Source of the DNA: an uncultured Bacteroidaceae bacterium
Lineage (GTDB): Bacteria; Bacteroidota; Bacteroidia; Bacteroidales; Bacteroidaceae
NCBI GenBank assembly: GCA_934394435.1
Contig: CAKRRN010000001.1
Location: 1-64,000 of the forward strand
DNA length: 64,000 nucleotides
Direction: 5' to 3'
Shown here: piece by piece, positions 26,792-36,214 of the stretch
Position numbering within the stretch: position 1 is the stretch's first letter
Layout: every line of letters begins with the position of its first letter
Translations under genes and position numbers: made by a program
Notes under the pieces: generated by a model
Databases searched by the model: none
The model's input: the letters and a program-made list of their open reading frames with translations, nothing else
What the model was told of the DNA's origin: nothing

Positions 26792-27504
26792 ATCTTGTCC
26801 AGGCCTTTTGTGAATTTGAGCCAGTAGTATTTCAAAGGATTTTTATACTTCAACTGTTTCCATGGACGGCTTGCATGAGGTGTGTGCAGTACGGGCAGAT
26901 TGGTGAAGAGCCAATTGTGCAAACCTGACTCAAGGCTCAGATGCGAGATGGTGACGTCAAACCAATTCTTTGTACTGTCAAGCAGGCCAAAATCTACCTG
27001 ACGCAGTAGCTCCTCTGTGAGTAAGGTGCAGCAGAATGAGCAATGGTGACGAGTGTCTATCTCGCGGTTCTTCTGACGACGTGCAAAGAGATAGGGATAA
27101 TTGATCTTTCCCTCTTCATCCACTGTTACAGAAGCAGCCATACCACAATCTTTATGTGACAAAGCCCTGTTCCAAAGTTCTTGCAGCGTGTTGGGACGAA
27201 CGGTGACGTCGCTTTCCACTATCAGCAATCCAGCCTCTTCTTCCAGACAGAGTTCTCTTTCGCGTTGCAACACCAAAAGATAATTCGGTGAAGGGTGATT
27301 GGTCAGATCAGATAGGTTTATCAGTTGAAACTCCAAGTCTTCAGCCTTTTGTTCCAGCAAAGCCGTGTTTTCTGGCGTACTGAAATCGTTATATACAGTA
27401 TAGGTGAAAGGTACGTCCAAGTTAGAATCCAATACAGCATCAATGGTTTTGAGGGTAGAGTCGATGGAGTCCTTTACTGGTGTGATGATATGCAAGCGTT
27501 TCAT
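26788..27504 (-). CDS. Glycosyltransferase family 2 protein
   Basis: This 238-residue GT-A-fold protein begins RLHIITPVKDS and has YTVYNDFSTPENT and a DxD-like acidic region LLIVESDVTVRPN (about residue 92). LDSTKNWFDVTISHLSLESG follows further on. No membrane helix is seen, so it is probably cytoplasmic or peripheral. The kinase-like gene overlaps its end. It diverges from the GDPD-like gene, with promoters in the 109-bp gap. Confidence 0.82.
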   Translation of the reverse strand: MKRLHIITPVKDSIDSTLKTIDAVLDSNLDVPFTYTVYNDFSTPENTALLEQKAEDLEFQLINLSDLTNHPSPNYLLVLQRERELCLEEEAGLLIVESDVTVRPNTLQELWNRALSHKDCGMAASVTVDEEGKINYPYLFARRQKNREIDTRHHCSFCCTLLTEELLRQVDFGLLDSTKNWFDVTISHLSLESGLHNWLFTNLPVLHTPHASRPWKQLKYKNPLKYYWLKFTKGLDKI

Positions 27505-27521
27505 TATGCTCTAATTTTATG

Positions 27522-27552
27522 CAAAAGTACACATTCCCTTGGATAGAGACAA
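27522..27552 (-). promoter_or_regulatory. Promoter for the GT2-kinase pair
   Basis: On the minus strand, TTG (27550-27552) precedes TACTTTTG (27522-27529) by 20 bp, matching the Bacteroidetes consensus. The start codon is 17 bp further on. Confidence 0.6.
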
Positions 27553-27572
27553 GCAAAGTCGGTCAAAAGTCC

Positions 27573-27580
27573 TATCTTTG
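27573..27580 (+). promoter_or_regulatory. Putative -7 element for the envelope operon
   Basis: TATCTTTG is a perfect TAnnTTTG box 33 bp before the start of the GDPD-like gene. No clear -33 box is visible. Confidence 0.5.
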
Positions 27581-27613
27581 CAATTGGCTCGGTAGGTTCT
27601 GGGCAAACTGATT

Positions 27614-28354
27614 ATGAGAAAAAAAATAATAATATTCGCTGCCATTTGGGTGCTTTTAGTGTTGGTGTACATGGGCTATGTGTGGTCTATGGTAGACCAG
27701 TATCCAGGCAAAATATGGCTTCATAGGTGCAATTCCATAGAGAAACTTCATGAGAAGGTGGGTCGTTACCCCAACTTTGAGGTTGACGTTTGCCTGCGTC
27801 CTAATGGAGTGATGGATGTGACTCATGATGTAGACACCACGTTCCATCTTACCATTACACCTTATTTCAAATACCTCTCAAGCCATCCAGAGAGTCACAT
27901 GTGGATGGATGTGAAGAATCTGACCGAAGCGTATGTGCCTGTGTTTCTCGATTCTTTGGATAAGTTGCTTTATGCCTATAGTGTGGATAAAAGCCAACTT
28001 ATAATTGAGTCACCAGAATGGAAATTGCTGTTCCCATTTACGCGTTACGGTTATTACACTTCGTGTTACGTGACAGCTCCTCGTCCCTCGCAACTTACCA
28101 CGGAGCAGCGTGATAGTGTCATCTCACGCTTGGGAATCGTGGCCAAAAGTGGGTGTGTACGTGCACTATCTTTCCCTGCCTATTGGTACAACTCTCTGAG
28201 GATGCAGTTTCAGGATGAGACTATTGATTATCTGACATGGAAGAATCATAGCACACAGTATGGCATGCTGTTGGATCCTCTTGGGCAGGTGATGATGCGT
28301 GATGAGCGAGTGAAGGTAATTCTTGTTAAAGATAAAGGGCACTATCACAGATGA
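27614..28354 (+). CDS. GDPD-like (PLC-like phosphodiesterase superfamily) membrane-anchored protein
   Basis: An N-terminal membrane helix (IIIFAAIWVLLVLVYMGYVW) leads to a TIM-barrel-like domain. It begins IWLHRCNSIEKLHEK and has FEVDVCLRPNGVMDVTHD, WMDVKNL and QLIIESPEW, in the order of glycerophosphodiester phosphodiesterases and FAM151-type relatives. The usual HRG becomes HRC, so it may not be a standard GDPD. At 246 aa it is short but complete. Its end overlaps the LTA-synthase-like gene as ATGA, so turnover or editing of a phosphoglycerol-type group is a reasonable guess. Confidence 0.68.
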   Translation: MRKKIIIFAAIWVLLVLVYMGYVWSMVDQYPGKIWLHRCNSIEKLHEKVGRYPNFEVDVCLRPNGVMDVTHDVDTTFHLTITPYFKYLSSHPESHMWMDVKNLTEAYVPVFLDSLDKLLYAYSVDKSQLIIESPEWKLLFPFTRYGYYTSCYVTAPRPSQLTTEQRDSVISRLGIVAKSGCVRALSFPAYWYNSLRMQFQDETIDYLTWKNHSTQYGMLLDPLGQVMMRDERVKVILVKDKGHYHR

Positions 28355-30282
28355 TACGTTCGTTTCTTAAAACCTTGTTCTGTCTTTTGGGTGTGCATCT
28401 GATGGGTTTGCTCGTGCTCACACTCTTGCGAGCGGCTCTCTATTGGTCGGGGCATCATTTTCTGGCTGCAGAGTCTGCTGGGCAGGTGATGCTTCAGAGT
28501 ACAGCTTTCTTGCGTGGATTGTGGTTCGACAATGTCATAGGTTGCTACATTCTGATAGTGCCATTGGCAGTTACAGTTGTGGCAAATTTGTTGCGTAAGG
28601 GATGCTCCGTACAGGTGTTTTGCTTGACGTGGATGTTTGTGCTATGGATTCTGTGTATAGGTATCTCGGCTGCCAATATCCCCTATTTCCTGTATTTCTT
28701 CAAGAATATCAATTCCAGTATTTGGAATTGGGCTGAGTATGGTACTACTACTATAGGTATGCTTCTTGGCGAGAAGTCCTACTACCCTCCTCTTTGTGGT
28801 TTCTTGCTGCTGTCTGCTCTCTTTGTGTGGATGAGCTTGCGTATCAGAAACAGAATCCTTTATGGGAAAGACGGAAAGACAAGAAGAGCAGGAAGTAAAT
28901 CCGTGGAGTCCTGCTCTGTATTTGGCTTTTTCGGAGTGTTGCTTTTGGGATGTGCTTCTGTGGGACTGTGTCTTTTTGGCATTCGGGGCAGGATGGGCTA
29001 CAATCCCATCAAGGTGAGTGCAGCTTATTATTGCGAGGACCCTTTTCTAAACCAGTTAGGCATCAATCCTTCTTTTAATTTGTTGACCAGCACGTTAGAT
29101 GATAGACGTCCAGAGAACAAACGGCTGAACCTCATGCCTGAGAAACAGGCACAGAAAGTGTGTGAGAAGCAACTGGGACGCAAACTGGCTTATACACTCC
29201 ACCCTGGGGGTATTGGGGCCTGTTCCTTGAAAGGACGTAATGTGGTAATCATACTTATGGAAAGCATGAGCCACAACCTGATGGGGCGTGGTTTGACACC
29301 TTTCCTGGATGGCATGACCCATAAGAGCCTTTATTTTCCGAACTGCTACTCGGCTGGCAATCATACAAATCACGGAATATTCAGCACCCTATATTCGTTT
29401 CCTGCCTTGATGTTTCGCAATCTGATGAAAGGTACCAATATTCCCCGTTATGAGGGTTTGCCCACCGTATTGCGTAAGAACGGTTACCGAACGATGTTCT
29501 TTATGACTCATGAGTCGCAGTATGATAATATGAATGCTTTCTTGCGCACGAATGGGTATGATGAGATCTATTCGCAGGAGAATTATCCAAAGAGTGAGAT
29601 TGTCAATAGTTTCGGGGTACAGGATCATTACCTTTACCGCTACGCCCTACAGAAGCTGGTACAGAAGCAGCAACCGTTTATGGCTACATTGCTCAGTATT
29701 AGCAACCATCCCCCCTATGTTGTGCCAGAGTGGTTTCATCCAAATGCGGAAAAGAAGGAAGAGCAGATTGTGGAATATGCTGATGATGCCTTACGAATCT
29801 TTTTCAAACAGGCTGCGGCTCAGAAGTGGTATGACAATACCGTATTTGTATTGCTGGGCGATCATGGCAAGCTGATAGGTGCCTCGGAGGATGAGATGCC
29901 CCAATGCTTGAATCATATACCTTTGATGATTTTTGCTCCAGGACTGACCCCAAGACAGGTGGATTCCTGGTGTATGCAGATGGATGTGCAACCTACTTTG
30001 CTCAGTTTACTCGGTATAACAGCAGAACAGCAGAACTTTGGGCAGAATGTACTTGAGCATCCAAGGAGTTTAGCATACTATACGGCAGATAATGTGATAG
30101 GCGCTCGTACAAACGGACATCTCTATATCTATGAACCAGCCACAGAGTCGGAGTGGTTCTATAAGACAGAAGAAAAGGGCGTGAGCAGACAGAATAAGGC
30201 AGACAGCACTTTCTTGCAACTCAAGCAGACTCTGTTTGCTTCCCTGCAGACTGCACAGAAGGAAATTAGGAAACATGAGTAA
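28351..30282 (+). CDS. LTA-synthase-like membrane sulfatase-fold transferase
   Basis: This 643-residue enzyme has five N-terminal membrane helices (about residues 1-190) and an extracytoplasmic alkaline-phosphatase/sulfatase-type domain (about 290-600). Metal and catalytic motifs are NVVIILMESMSHN, a likely Thr nucleophile in AGNHTNHGIFSTLYSFP, and FVLLGDHGKLIG with a later NHIPLMIF. The fold is that of LtaS and periplasmic phosphoglycerol or phosphoethanolamine transferases. Gram-negative bacteria lack lipoteichoic acid, so it probably decorates a surface or periplasmic glycan. It overlaps its upstream neighbour and directly abuts gtrA. Confidence 0.85.
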   Translation: MIRSFLKTLFCLLGVHLMGLLVLTLLRAALYWSGHHFLAAESAGQVMLQSTAFLRGLWFDNVIGCYILIVPLAVTVVANLLRKGCSVQVFCLTWMFVLWILCIGISAANIPYFLYFFKNINSSIWNWAEYGTTTIGMLLGEKSYYPPLCGFLLLSALFVWMSLRIRNRILYGKDGKTRRAGSKSVESCSVFGFFGVLLLGCASVGLCLFGIRGRMGYNPIKVSAAYYCEDPFLNQLGINPSFNLLTSTLDDRRPENKRLNLMPEKQAQKVCEKQLGRKLAYTLHPGGIGACSLKGRNVVIILMESMSHNLMGRGLTPFLDGMTHKSLYFPNCYSAGNHTNHGIFSTLYSFPALMFRNLMKGTNIPRYEGLPTVLRKNGYRTMFFMTHESQYDNMNAFLRTNGYDEIYSQENYPKSEIVNSFGVQDHYLYRYALQKLVQKQQPFMATLLSISNHPPYVVPEWFHPNAEKKEEQIVEYADDALRIFFKQAAAQKWYDNTVFVLLGDHGKLIGASEDEMPQCLNHIPLMIFAPGLTPRQVDSWCMQMDVQPTLLSLLGITAEQQNFGQNVLEHPRSLAYYTADNVIGARTNGHLYIYEPATESEWFYKTEEKGVSRQNKADSTFLQLKQTLFASLQTAQKEIRKHE

Positions 30283-30684
30283 ATGAGTAAAGAAGATATG
30301 GACAATAGGAAGCAAGTGTGGGGCGAGCTGATTCGCTTTGCGATAGTGGGTATCATTGCCACTATCCTTCATTGGCTTGTATACTGGTGTTTACTGCCCT
30401 ATTTCCATCCGTATCTGTCTTATACGGTAGCATATGTGATAAGTTTCGTATGTAACTTCCTTGCCACCAACTACGTTACCTTTCATACACGTCCCACTTG
30501 GGGACGTCTGTGGGGCATGGCAGGAGCACATGCCTTCAACTATCTGCTTCATATTGCCTTATTAGCAGTTATGCTTCCTATGGGTGTTCCCGAGCGATGG
30601 GCTCCTGCCCCTGTCTATGCAGTTGCGGTGCCCTCCAATTTCTTACTGGTAAGGTATGTGTTTAAGAAAAAAAATGACCTATGA
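30283..30684 (+). CDS. GtrA family membrane protein
   Basis: This 133-residue protein has four predicted membrane helices. Motifs typical of GtrA are RFAIVGIIATILHW, VISFVCNFLATNYVTF and the C-terminal FLLVRYVFKK. GtrA proteins are thought to flip polyprenyl-phosphate-linked sugars across the inner membrane. The start follows the preceding stop with no gap, and the end overlaps the glycosyltransferase as ATGA. This is the classic GtrA-GtrB pairing. Confidence 0.9.
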   Translation: MSKEDMDNRKQVWGELIRFAIVGIIATILHWLVYWCLLPYFHPYLSYTVAYVISFVCNFLATNYVTFHTRPTWGRLWGMAGAHAFNYLLHIALLAVMLPMGVPERWAPAPVYAVAVPSNFLLVRYVFKKKNDL

Positions 30685-31625
30685 TTTACATAGTGGTTCC
30701 CTGCTATAATGAGCAGGAGGTATTGGAAGATACCACAGAGAAACTGATATCTCTGATTAGTAGAATCGATGACGAAGATATACGAATACTATATACAGAC
30801 GATGGCAGTCGTGATGCCACTTGGAATCTTATTTGTCGGATGCACGAACGTTACGAGACGGTGGAAGGTATTCGTTTGGCACACAACGTAGGACATCAGC
30901 GTGCCTTGTGGGCAGGTATGGAGGCTGTGGCTGATAGTGCCGAGGCTATCGTCAGTATTGATGCCGACCTTCAGGATGACATTGAGGTGATACCTCGAAT
31001 GATAAGGGATTTCAGACAGGGAGGGGATGTTGTCTACGGTATCAGGCGTGAACGTGTTACGGATTCGTTCTTCAAGCGTTTTACGGCGCAGACCTTCTAT
31101 CGTTTTATGAATGCTCTGGGAAGTCAGGTGGTCTATAATCATGCGGATTTCCGCCTATTGAGCCAACGTGCCCTTCAGGCATTGCTTTCTTATCCAGAGC
31201 GCAATCTTTTCTTGCGAGGCATGGTGCCAATGCTTGGTTTCAATATTAAGAGTGAATATTACGACCGTCTGGAACGGCAGGCTGGTGAGAGCAAATACCC
31301 TCTGTCGCGTATGATAGCTTTAGCAATGGATGGTATCACCAGTTTGAGTGTGAAACCTTTGCATTGGATTGGGATTACGGGTTTCTGCTTTATTTTGGTT
31401 GCCATAGGCGTTATCATTTGGGCTTTGGTTCAGCACGAAAAGGGCCATACGATAGCCGGATGGACTTCCTTGCTTGTCTCTGTCTGGTTTGTGGGTGGCA
31501 TGCTCCTGCTTGCCATTAGTGTTTTGGGTGAATATGTTGGTAAGGTGTATCAGGAGACCAAGCGTCGTCCCAGATACTTTGTTATGGACAGTATAGGTAG
31601 AAGGATAGAGCAAAAGAAGAATTAA
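30681..31625 (+). CDS. Polyprenol-phosphate glycosyltransferase, GT2 (GtrB/DPM1-like)
   Basis: The GT-A domain opens with IYIVVPCYNEQEVL and has LYTDDGSRDATW and the DxD region VSIDADLQDDIEVI (about residue 94). The membrane-active region follows, then two C-terminal membrane helices (about 228-255 and 262-285). The 314-residue layout matches GtrB, which loads a sugar onto undecaprenyl phosphate. With GtrA it would supply a lipid-linked sugar on the periplasmic side, and the LTA-synthase-like enzyme upstream may act on the product. Confidence 0.9.
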   Translation: MIYIVVPCYNEQEVLEDTTEKLISLISRIDDEDIRILYTDDGSRDATWNLICRMHERYETVEGIRLAHNVGHQRALWAGMEAVADSAEAIVSIDADLQDDIEVIPRMIRDFRQGGDVVYGIRRERVTDSFFKRFTAQTFYRFMNALGSQVVYNHADFRLLSQRALQALLSYPERNLFLRGMVPMLGFNIKSEYYDRLERQAGESKYPLSRMIALAMDGITSLSVKPLHWIGITGFCFILVAIGVIIWALVQHEKGHTIAGWTSLLVSVWFVGGMLLLAISVLGEYVGKVYQETKRRPRYFVMDSIGRRIEQKKN

Positions 31626-31686
31626 CATGACTTGAGTGGTTGAAGAAGTTCTATAATCTACGAAGCCAACCACGTTTCTCCTTTAA

Positions 31687-31880
31687 CCCCAGTTCGGTCA
31701 TTAGAAGCGGAAGCAAATATGACGAAACTGGATTGCCGAGACTGCTTCGCCAGTACCGTGTGTAGTACCTGTTAGGTGGTACTGCAGTTTTATATAGTTG
31801 GTACTGGAGTACCAGCCTGCTGAAACTCCAGTACCAGCTATATGGTACTGGCGAAGCAAGCGATATGTTTGCCGATACTT
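31687..31880. repeat. GGTACTG hairpin repeat next to a TIR-like end (copy 1)
   Basis: A diverged TIR-like end (CCCAGTTCGGTCATTAGA) is followed by GCGGAAGCAAATA and then nested inverted repeats. The outer 15-bp arms TGCTTCGCCAGTACC (31743-31757) and GGTACTGGCGAAGCA (31844-31858) match exactly. The inner 11-bp arms GGTACTGGAGT (31800) and ACTCCAGTACC (31825) also match exactly. It is related to 58384-58560. Bases after it share TGCCTGTGAATTGTGT with 44231. No gene lies in the 461-bp gap before mutS. Confidence 0.75.
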
Positions 31881-32041
31881 GTCGTATGCCTGTGAATTGT
31901 GTACGAAGTTTCCTCTCTGGCTTGTCGCTGAGTCCTAACTACCCAAATGGCATAAGGGCGCAGTTTGCTACGTCTACAAACTATTCCTATGGTGCCCTCT
32001 ATTCTATTGTGAAAAAGAAATTCTCTTTCCGTAATTTGTCG

Positions 32042-32049
32042 TATCTTTG
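32042..32049 (+). promoter_or_regulatory. Putative -7 element for mutS
   Basis: TATCTTTG is a perfect TAnnTTTG box 37 bp before the mutS ATG, which is preceded by AAGGAGAGG, a strong ribosome binding site for this phylum. Confidence 0.5.
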
Positions 32050-32086
32050 TCCATATTGGAATTATTCAACATAAGGAGAGGTACAT

Positions 32087-34702
32087 ATGGCAAAGGATGG
32101 GCTGACGCCTATGATGAAACAGTTTTATGATTTAAAGGCAAAGCACCCAGATGCTCTTTTGCTGTTTCGTTGTGGAGACTTTTATGAGACATATGCGCAG
32201 GATGCCGTGGAGGCTTCGTCTATTCTTGGCATTACATTAACTCGTAGGAATAATGGTAAGGAGAATATGCCTTCTACGGAGATGGCTGGATTTCCTCATC
32301 ATGCCTTGGATACGTATTTGCCTAAATTGGTGCGTGCGGGCAGACGTGTGGCTATATGTGACCAGTTGGAGGATCCCAAACTGACAAAAACGCTCGTAAA
32401 ACGTGGTATTACCGAATTGGTAACTCCTGGAGTTGCCTTGTCTGACAATGTGCTTGATAGTCGTGAAAACAACTTCCTGGCCGCAGTACATTTCGGAAAG
32501 ACAACGTGTGGACTTTCCTTATTGGATATCAGCACGGGAGAATTTCTGACAACGGAAGGGACACCAGAGCAAATGGATAAACTGCTGGGTAGTTTTGCTC
32601 CAAAGGAAGTGCTTTATGAACGTGGAAAACGCTCAATGTTTGAAGGTTCTTTCGGTACGCGTCATATAACTTTCGAGATGGATGATTGGGCGTTTACCGA
32701 GAGTACGGCTCGGGAGAAGTTGCTGAAGCATTTCGGAGTTAAGAATCTAAAGGGTTTCGGAGTTGACCATCTTCATAATGGGGTGGTGGCAGCTGGCGTT
32801 ATCATGCAGTATTTGGAACTGACCCAGCATACCCAAGTGGGACACATTACCTCTTTGCGACGCATAGAGGAGGACCGCTATGTGCGTCTTGACAAGTTTA
32901 CTATTCGCAATCTGGAGTTGGTCACTTCTATGAATGAGGATGGCATTTCATTGCTAAGTGTCATGGGACGCACGGTGACTCCTATGGGGGCACGCATGTT
33001 GCGACGATGGATGCTTTTTCCCCTGCGTGATGTAAAACGTATCAACAAGAGGTTGGATGTAGTAGAGAGCTTCTTTCGTCATCCTGATCTGCGTGACGAG
33101 GTGGAGATGCAATTACAGCGGATAGGTGATTTGGAGCGTATCATTGGGCGTGTGAGTGTTGGCAGGGTTACTCCTCGTGACATGATACAATTAAGCACGG
33201 CTCTGCAAGCACTGGTCTCTGTGAGGAGTTCGTGCACAGGGGCTGATGATCCTACTCTGACACATATTGGTGAACAGTTAAATCTTTGTACAGACATACG
33301 CGACCGTATCATGCGCGAAATCAGTCCAGATGCTCCTCTTATGGTGAACCGTGGTAATGTAATCCAGAAAGGTGTCAATCAGGAGTTGGATGAGCTACGT
33401 CAGATTGCATATGATGGCAAAAACTATTTGCTACAGATACAGCAGCGTGAATCAGAAGCCACTGGCATACAAAGTCTGAAGATCGGTTATAACAATGTGT
33501 TTGGCTATTATCTGGAGGTTCGGAATACTTACAAGGAACTTGTACCTCAAGATTGGATAAGAAAGCAGACGCTCACGCAGGCTGAGCGTTACATCACGCA
33601 GGAATTGAAGGAGTATGAGGAGAAGATAACGGGAGCTCAAGACCGCATTTTGATTTTGGAGGCACGTCTTTTCTCTGATTTGGTTTCTGATGTGTCAAGA
33701 TATGTGAGCGAGATACAGACTGATGCAAGCCTTGTGGCTCAGTTGGACTGCCTGCTCTCTTTCGCACTCTGTGCGCGAGAGAATCGTTATGTGCGCCCTG
33801 TAGTAGACGAATCGGAAGTGATTGATATACGTCAGGGGCGTCATCCCGTAATAGAGAAGCAGTTGCCCTTGGGCGAATGTTATGTGGCGAATGATGTATA
33901 TCTTGACACGGAAAAGCAACAGATTATCATCATTACGGGTCCTAATATGGCAGGTAAAAGTGCTCTGTTGCGTCAGACAGCTCTTATCACTCTGATGGCA
34001 CAGATGGGATGCTTCGTCCCTGCAGAAAGTGCTCGTATCGGATATGTTGATAAAATATTCACACGTGTGGGTGCAAGTGACAATATTTCTGTGGGTGAAA
34101 GTACGTTTATGGTGGAGATGAGTGAGGCTGCCAATATAATGAACAATCTCTCGCAGCGCTCATTGGTGCTTTTCGATGAGTTAGGTCGGGGCACCAGTAC
34201 GTATGATGGCATCAGTATCGCATGGGCGATAGTGGAATATATCCATGAGAACCGTGTGGGGCATGCACGCACTCTCTTTGCCACTCATTATCACGAGCTG
34301 AATGAAATGGAGTCGCGTTTTGCTCGTATAAAGAATTACAATGTGAGTGTTAAGGAGATGAATGGGAAGGTCATCTTCTTGCGTAGACTGGTGCCTGGTG
34401 GCAGTGAACATAGTTTTGGCATACACGTTGCTCGGCTGGCAGGAATGCCTTCCAGCATAGTGGAGCGTGCAGACGAGGTCTTAAAACAGTTGGAGCAGAC
34501 GATGGATCATGAAGCTCTCGGAAAGGGTATTGCTGCTCATTCAGAAGCTGCAGGAGGCATGCAGATGAGTTTCTTCCAGCTTGACGATCCTGTGTTGTGC
34601 CAGATACGCGATGAGATACTCAATGCTGACATCAACAATCTGACTCCTCTGGAGGCTCTCAACAAGTTGAACGACATCAAGAAACTGGTGACAGAGCGAT
34701 AG
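32087..34702 (+). CDS. mutS: DNA mismatch repair protein MutS
   Basis: MutS recognises mismatches and starts repair. The 871-residue protein has the mismatch-binding N-terminus with the Phe-X-Glu type motif ([10 protein letters not shown], about residues 27-36), the connector and clamp domains, and a C-terminal ATPase. The ATPase has Walker A GPNMAGKS (about 618), GRGTSTYDG and ATHYHEL. The length is normal for Bacteroidetes. The convergent ThuA gene ends 8 bp past its stop. Confidence 0.97.
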   Translation: MAKDGLTPMMKQFYDLKAKHPDALLLFRCGDFYETYAQDAVEASSILGITLTRRNNGKENMPSTEMAGFPHHALDTYLPKLVRAGRRVAICDQLEDPKLTKTLVKRGITELVTPGVALSDNVLDSRENNFLAAVHFGKTTCGLSLLDISTGEFLTTEGTPEQMDKLLGSFAPKEVLYERGKRSMFEGSFGTRHITFEMDDWAFTESTAREKLLKHFGVKNLKGFGVDHLHNGVVAAGVIMQYLELTQHTQVGHITSLRRIEEDRYVRLDKFTIRNLELVTSMNEDGISLLSVMGRTVTPMGARMLRRWMLFPLRDVKRINKRLDVVESFFRHPDLRDEVEMQLQRIGDLERIIGRVSVGRVTPRDMIQLSTALQALVSVRSSCTGADDPTLTHIGEQLNLCTDIRDRIMREISPDAPLMVNRGNVIQKGVNQELDELRQIAYDGKNYLLQIQQRESEATGIQSLKIGYNNVFGYYLEVRNTYKELVPQDWIRKQTLTQAERYITQELKEYEEKITGAQDRILILEARLFSDLVSDVSRYVSEIQTDASLVAQLDCLLSFALCARENRYVRPVVDESEVIDIRQGRHPVIEKQLPLGECYVANDVYLDTEKQQIIIITGPNMAGKSALLRQTALITLMAQMGCFVPAESARIGYVDKIFTRVGASDNISVGESTFMVEMSEAANIMNNLSQRSLVLFDELGRGTSTYDGISIAWAIVEYIHENRVGHARTLFATHYHELNEMESRFARIKNYNVSVKEMNGKVIFLRRLVPGGSEHSFGIHVARLAGMPSSIVERADEVLKQLEQTMDHEALGKGIAAHSEAAGGMQMSFFQLDDPVLCQIRDEILNADINNLTPLEALNKLNDIKKLVTER

Positions 34703-34710
34703 GCTGGTTA

Positions 34711-36183
34711 TTACTGCTTGTCGTAACTCTTGCGCGCTAACCAACGGATAGCATTATAAAGAAGATAATTTTGTGTGGGATTGCTGAAAATGCGATGCCC
34801 GTGTCCCCAGTTTAGATAGACCATGTTGTATTGGGTGTTTGTCCATGCTACGGGCGTGTCAAGTCCGCGTGGCAGTTCGTCTTTGAGTCCCAGAGGATAG
34901 TTGTCGTCATGCAAGGATAGCAGGACTTTTACATCAGGATTCAGTCTTGGACTTGGCTCCCACTGATACCATTCGTTTTCTGGTGACATGTAAGTGTCAG
35001 GCATACCTTTCATCAGAGGATGTTCGGGTGCATCGTTTCTTAGTTTTGCAGGTAGCGGAGGCCATGAATTACGATTGAAGACAGCTCCTCCCAGGAATTT
35101 GACAAACCAAGGCCAGCCTGTAGATGGAATATTGAAGGCCGCGGAGTGAAATCCTAACCACCCTCCCCCATTCTCCATGTACTTCTGGAAGGCTTCTCTT
35201 TGCTCGGGTGTATGTCCTGGGTTGTCATCCAAGGATATTAGGATATCATAAGTACGCAGGTTCTCATAATTGATGTCATTAAAGTTTGTAGTATAGTCAA
35301 AAACAATGCCATCTCCAATGGATAGTTCTTTGAAGTATGCGATAGCATCTTCATCAAAGTCCCTATGGGCTTTCTCTACGCTTGGATTGTGTAGTACCAG
35401 TGCGTTACACCTGGGGAACCATTTCGATGGACCAGAAGCCCATTGAATGGCATTAGAGAGCATCTTGCAGAAGTCTTCGCTCTGGAATAGATCGGCATGA
35501 TGACCAAATTGGAAATAAACATTGCGTGCCTTAACCCGTTCGTTTGTCCATATTACGGGGTGGTCGCCCATTCGTATGGAAGTGTTTGTGCTGTAGGAGT
35601 CTTCATCTACATGAGCTAATACAGTAACGTTTTTGCGTGGGCTTTGGTTGTATGTGTACCATTCGTCTTTGGGCAGAGTAAATTGGCTGCTTACTCCCCG
35701 GAAAATAGGATGGTCGCTACGCTCTACCACTACCCTTCCATCGCAGGTCTCAGCCACGTAGTTCTGAAAGGTAATATTGCCCATGAAGCGTGATGCCCAT
35801 TGCCAGAGTGGAAAACCATCAAACTCTCCTAATAGAGATGCATGATGAAAGCCGATCCATCCGATTGTGCCGTCTTTCATGCCGTGCTCCATGGCTTGCT
35901 TGGCTTCGTCTGTCCAGTTGTATGGCGGATAGTTTAGTTGTAAGAGTACTTTGTATTTTGCCAGTGAACTGTCGTTGATGGACTTGGTATCATTTACTAC
36001 ATCGAACTTCGTTTGATACTGTTTGCTGTAGTCGTTGAGCCAGCTCAGAGCTTCCTTGACGAATCCTTCGTGCTGTCCTCCGCGTTCGGTCAGTACCAAG
36101 ATGTGTGTTTGTGTCTCCTGATGCTTGGCACACAGGCCAAGAGTAAATAGAAAGAAAAGGGCAATTGTCAGTATTTGTTTCAT
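34711..36183 (-). CDS. Secreted protein with two ThuA-like domains
   Basis: A signal peptide (QILTIALFFLFTLGLCAK) is followed by two related ThuA, glutamine-amidotransferase-like domains, at about residues 25-250 and 262-485. Each has a matching core: GTIGWIGFHHASLLG and GGGWLGFHSAAFN. Each also has a late window on an enemy-free loop, VIWTNERVKARNVYFQFGH and VAWTNTQYNMVYLNWGH. ThuA was linked to trehalose and keto-sugar metabolism in rhizobia. The secreted tandem form is common in Bacteroidetes with unknown substrate. The GH18 gene lies 31 bp upstream, so an operon is likely. Confidence 0.8.
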   Translation of the reverse strand: MKQILTIALFFLFTLGLCAKHQETQTHILVLTERGGQHEGFVKEALSWLNDYSKQYQTKFDVVNDTKSINDSSLAKYKVLLQLNYPPYNWTDEAKQAMEHGMKDGTIGWIGFHHASLLGEFDGFPLWQWASRFMGNITFQNYVAETCDGRVVVERSDHPIFRGVSSQFTLPKDEWYTYNQSPRKNVTVLAHVDEDSYSTNTSIRMGDHPVIWTNERVKARNVYFQFGHHADLFQSEDFCKMLSNAIQWASGPSKWFPRCNALVLHNPSVEKAHRDFDEDAIAYFKELSIGDGIVFDYTTNFNDINYENLRTYDILISLDDNPGHTPEQREAFQKYMENGGGWLGFHSAAFNIPSTGWPWFVKFLGGAVFNRNSWPPLPAKLRNDAPEHPLMKGMPDTYMSPENEWYQWEPSPRLNPDVKVLLSLHDDNYPLGLKDELPRGLDTPVAWTNTQYNMVYLNWGHGHRIFSNPTQNYLLYNAIRWLARKSYDKQ

Positions 36184-36214
36184 ATGTCTTGTCTTTGTTT
36201 TCTTTGAACGGCAT

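Noticed and set aside
28351..30282. True lipoteichoic acid synthase
   Set aside because: Fold and motifs match LtaS, but the organism is Gram-negative and has no teichoic acid genes here, so only the superfamily is claimed.
31865..32074. 69-codon gene upstream of mutS
   Set aside because: It covers repeat module sequence and the mutS promoter and has no recognisable features.
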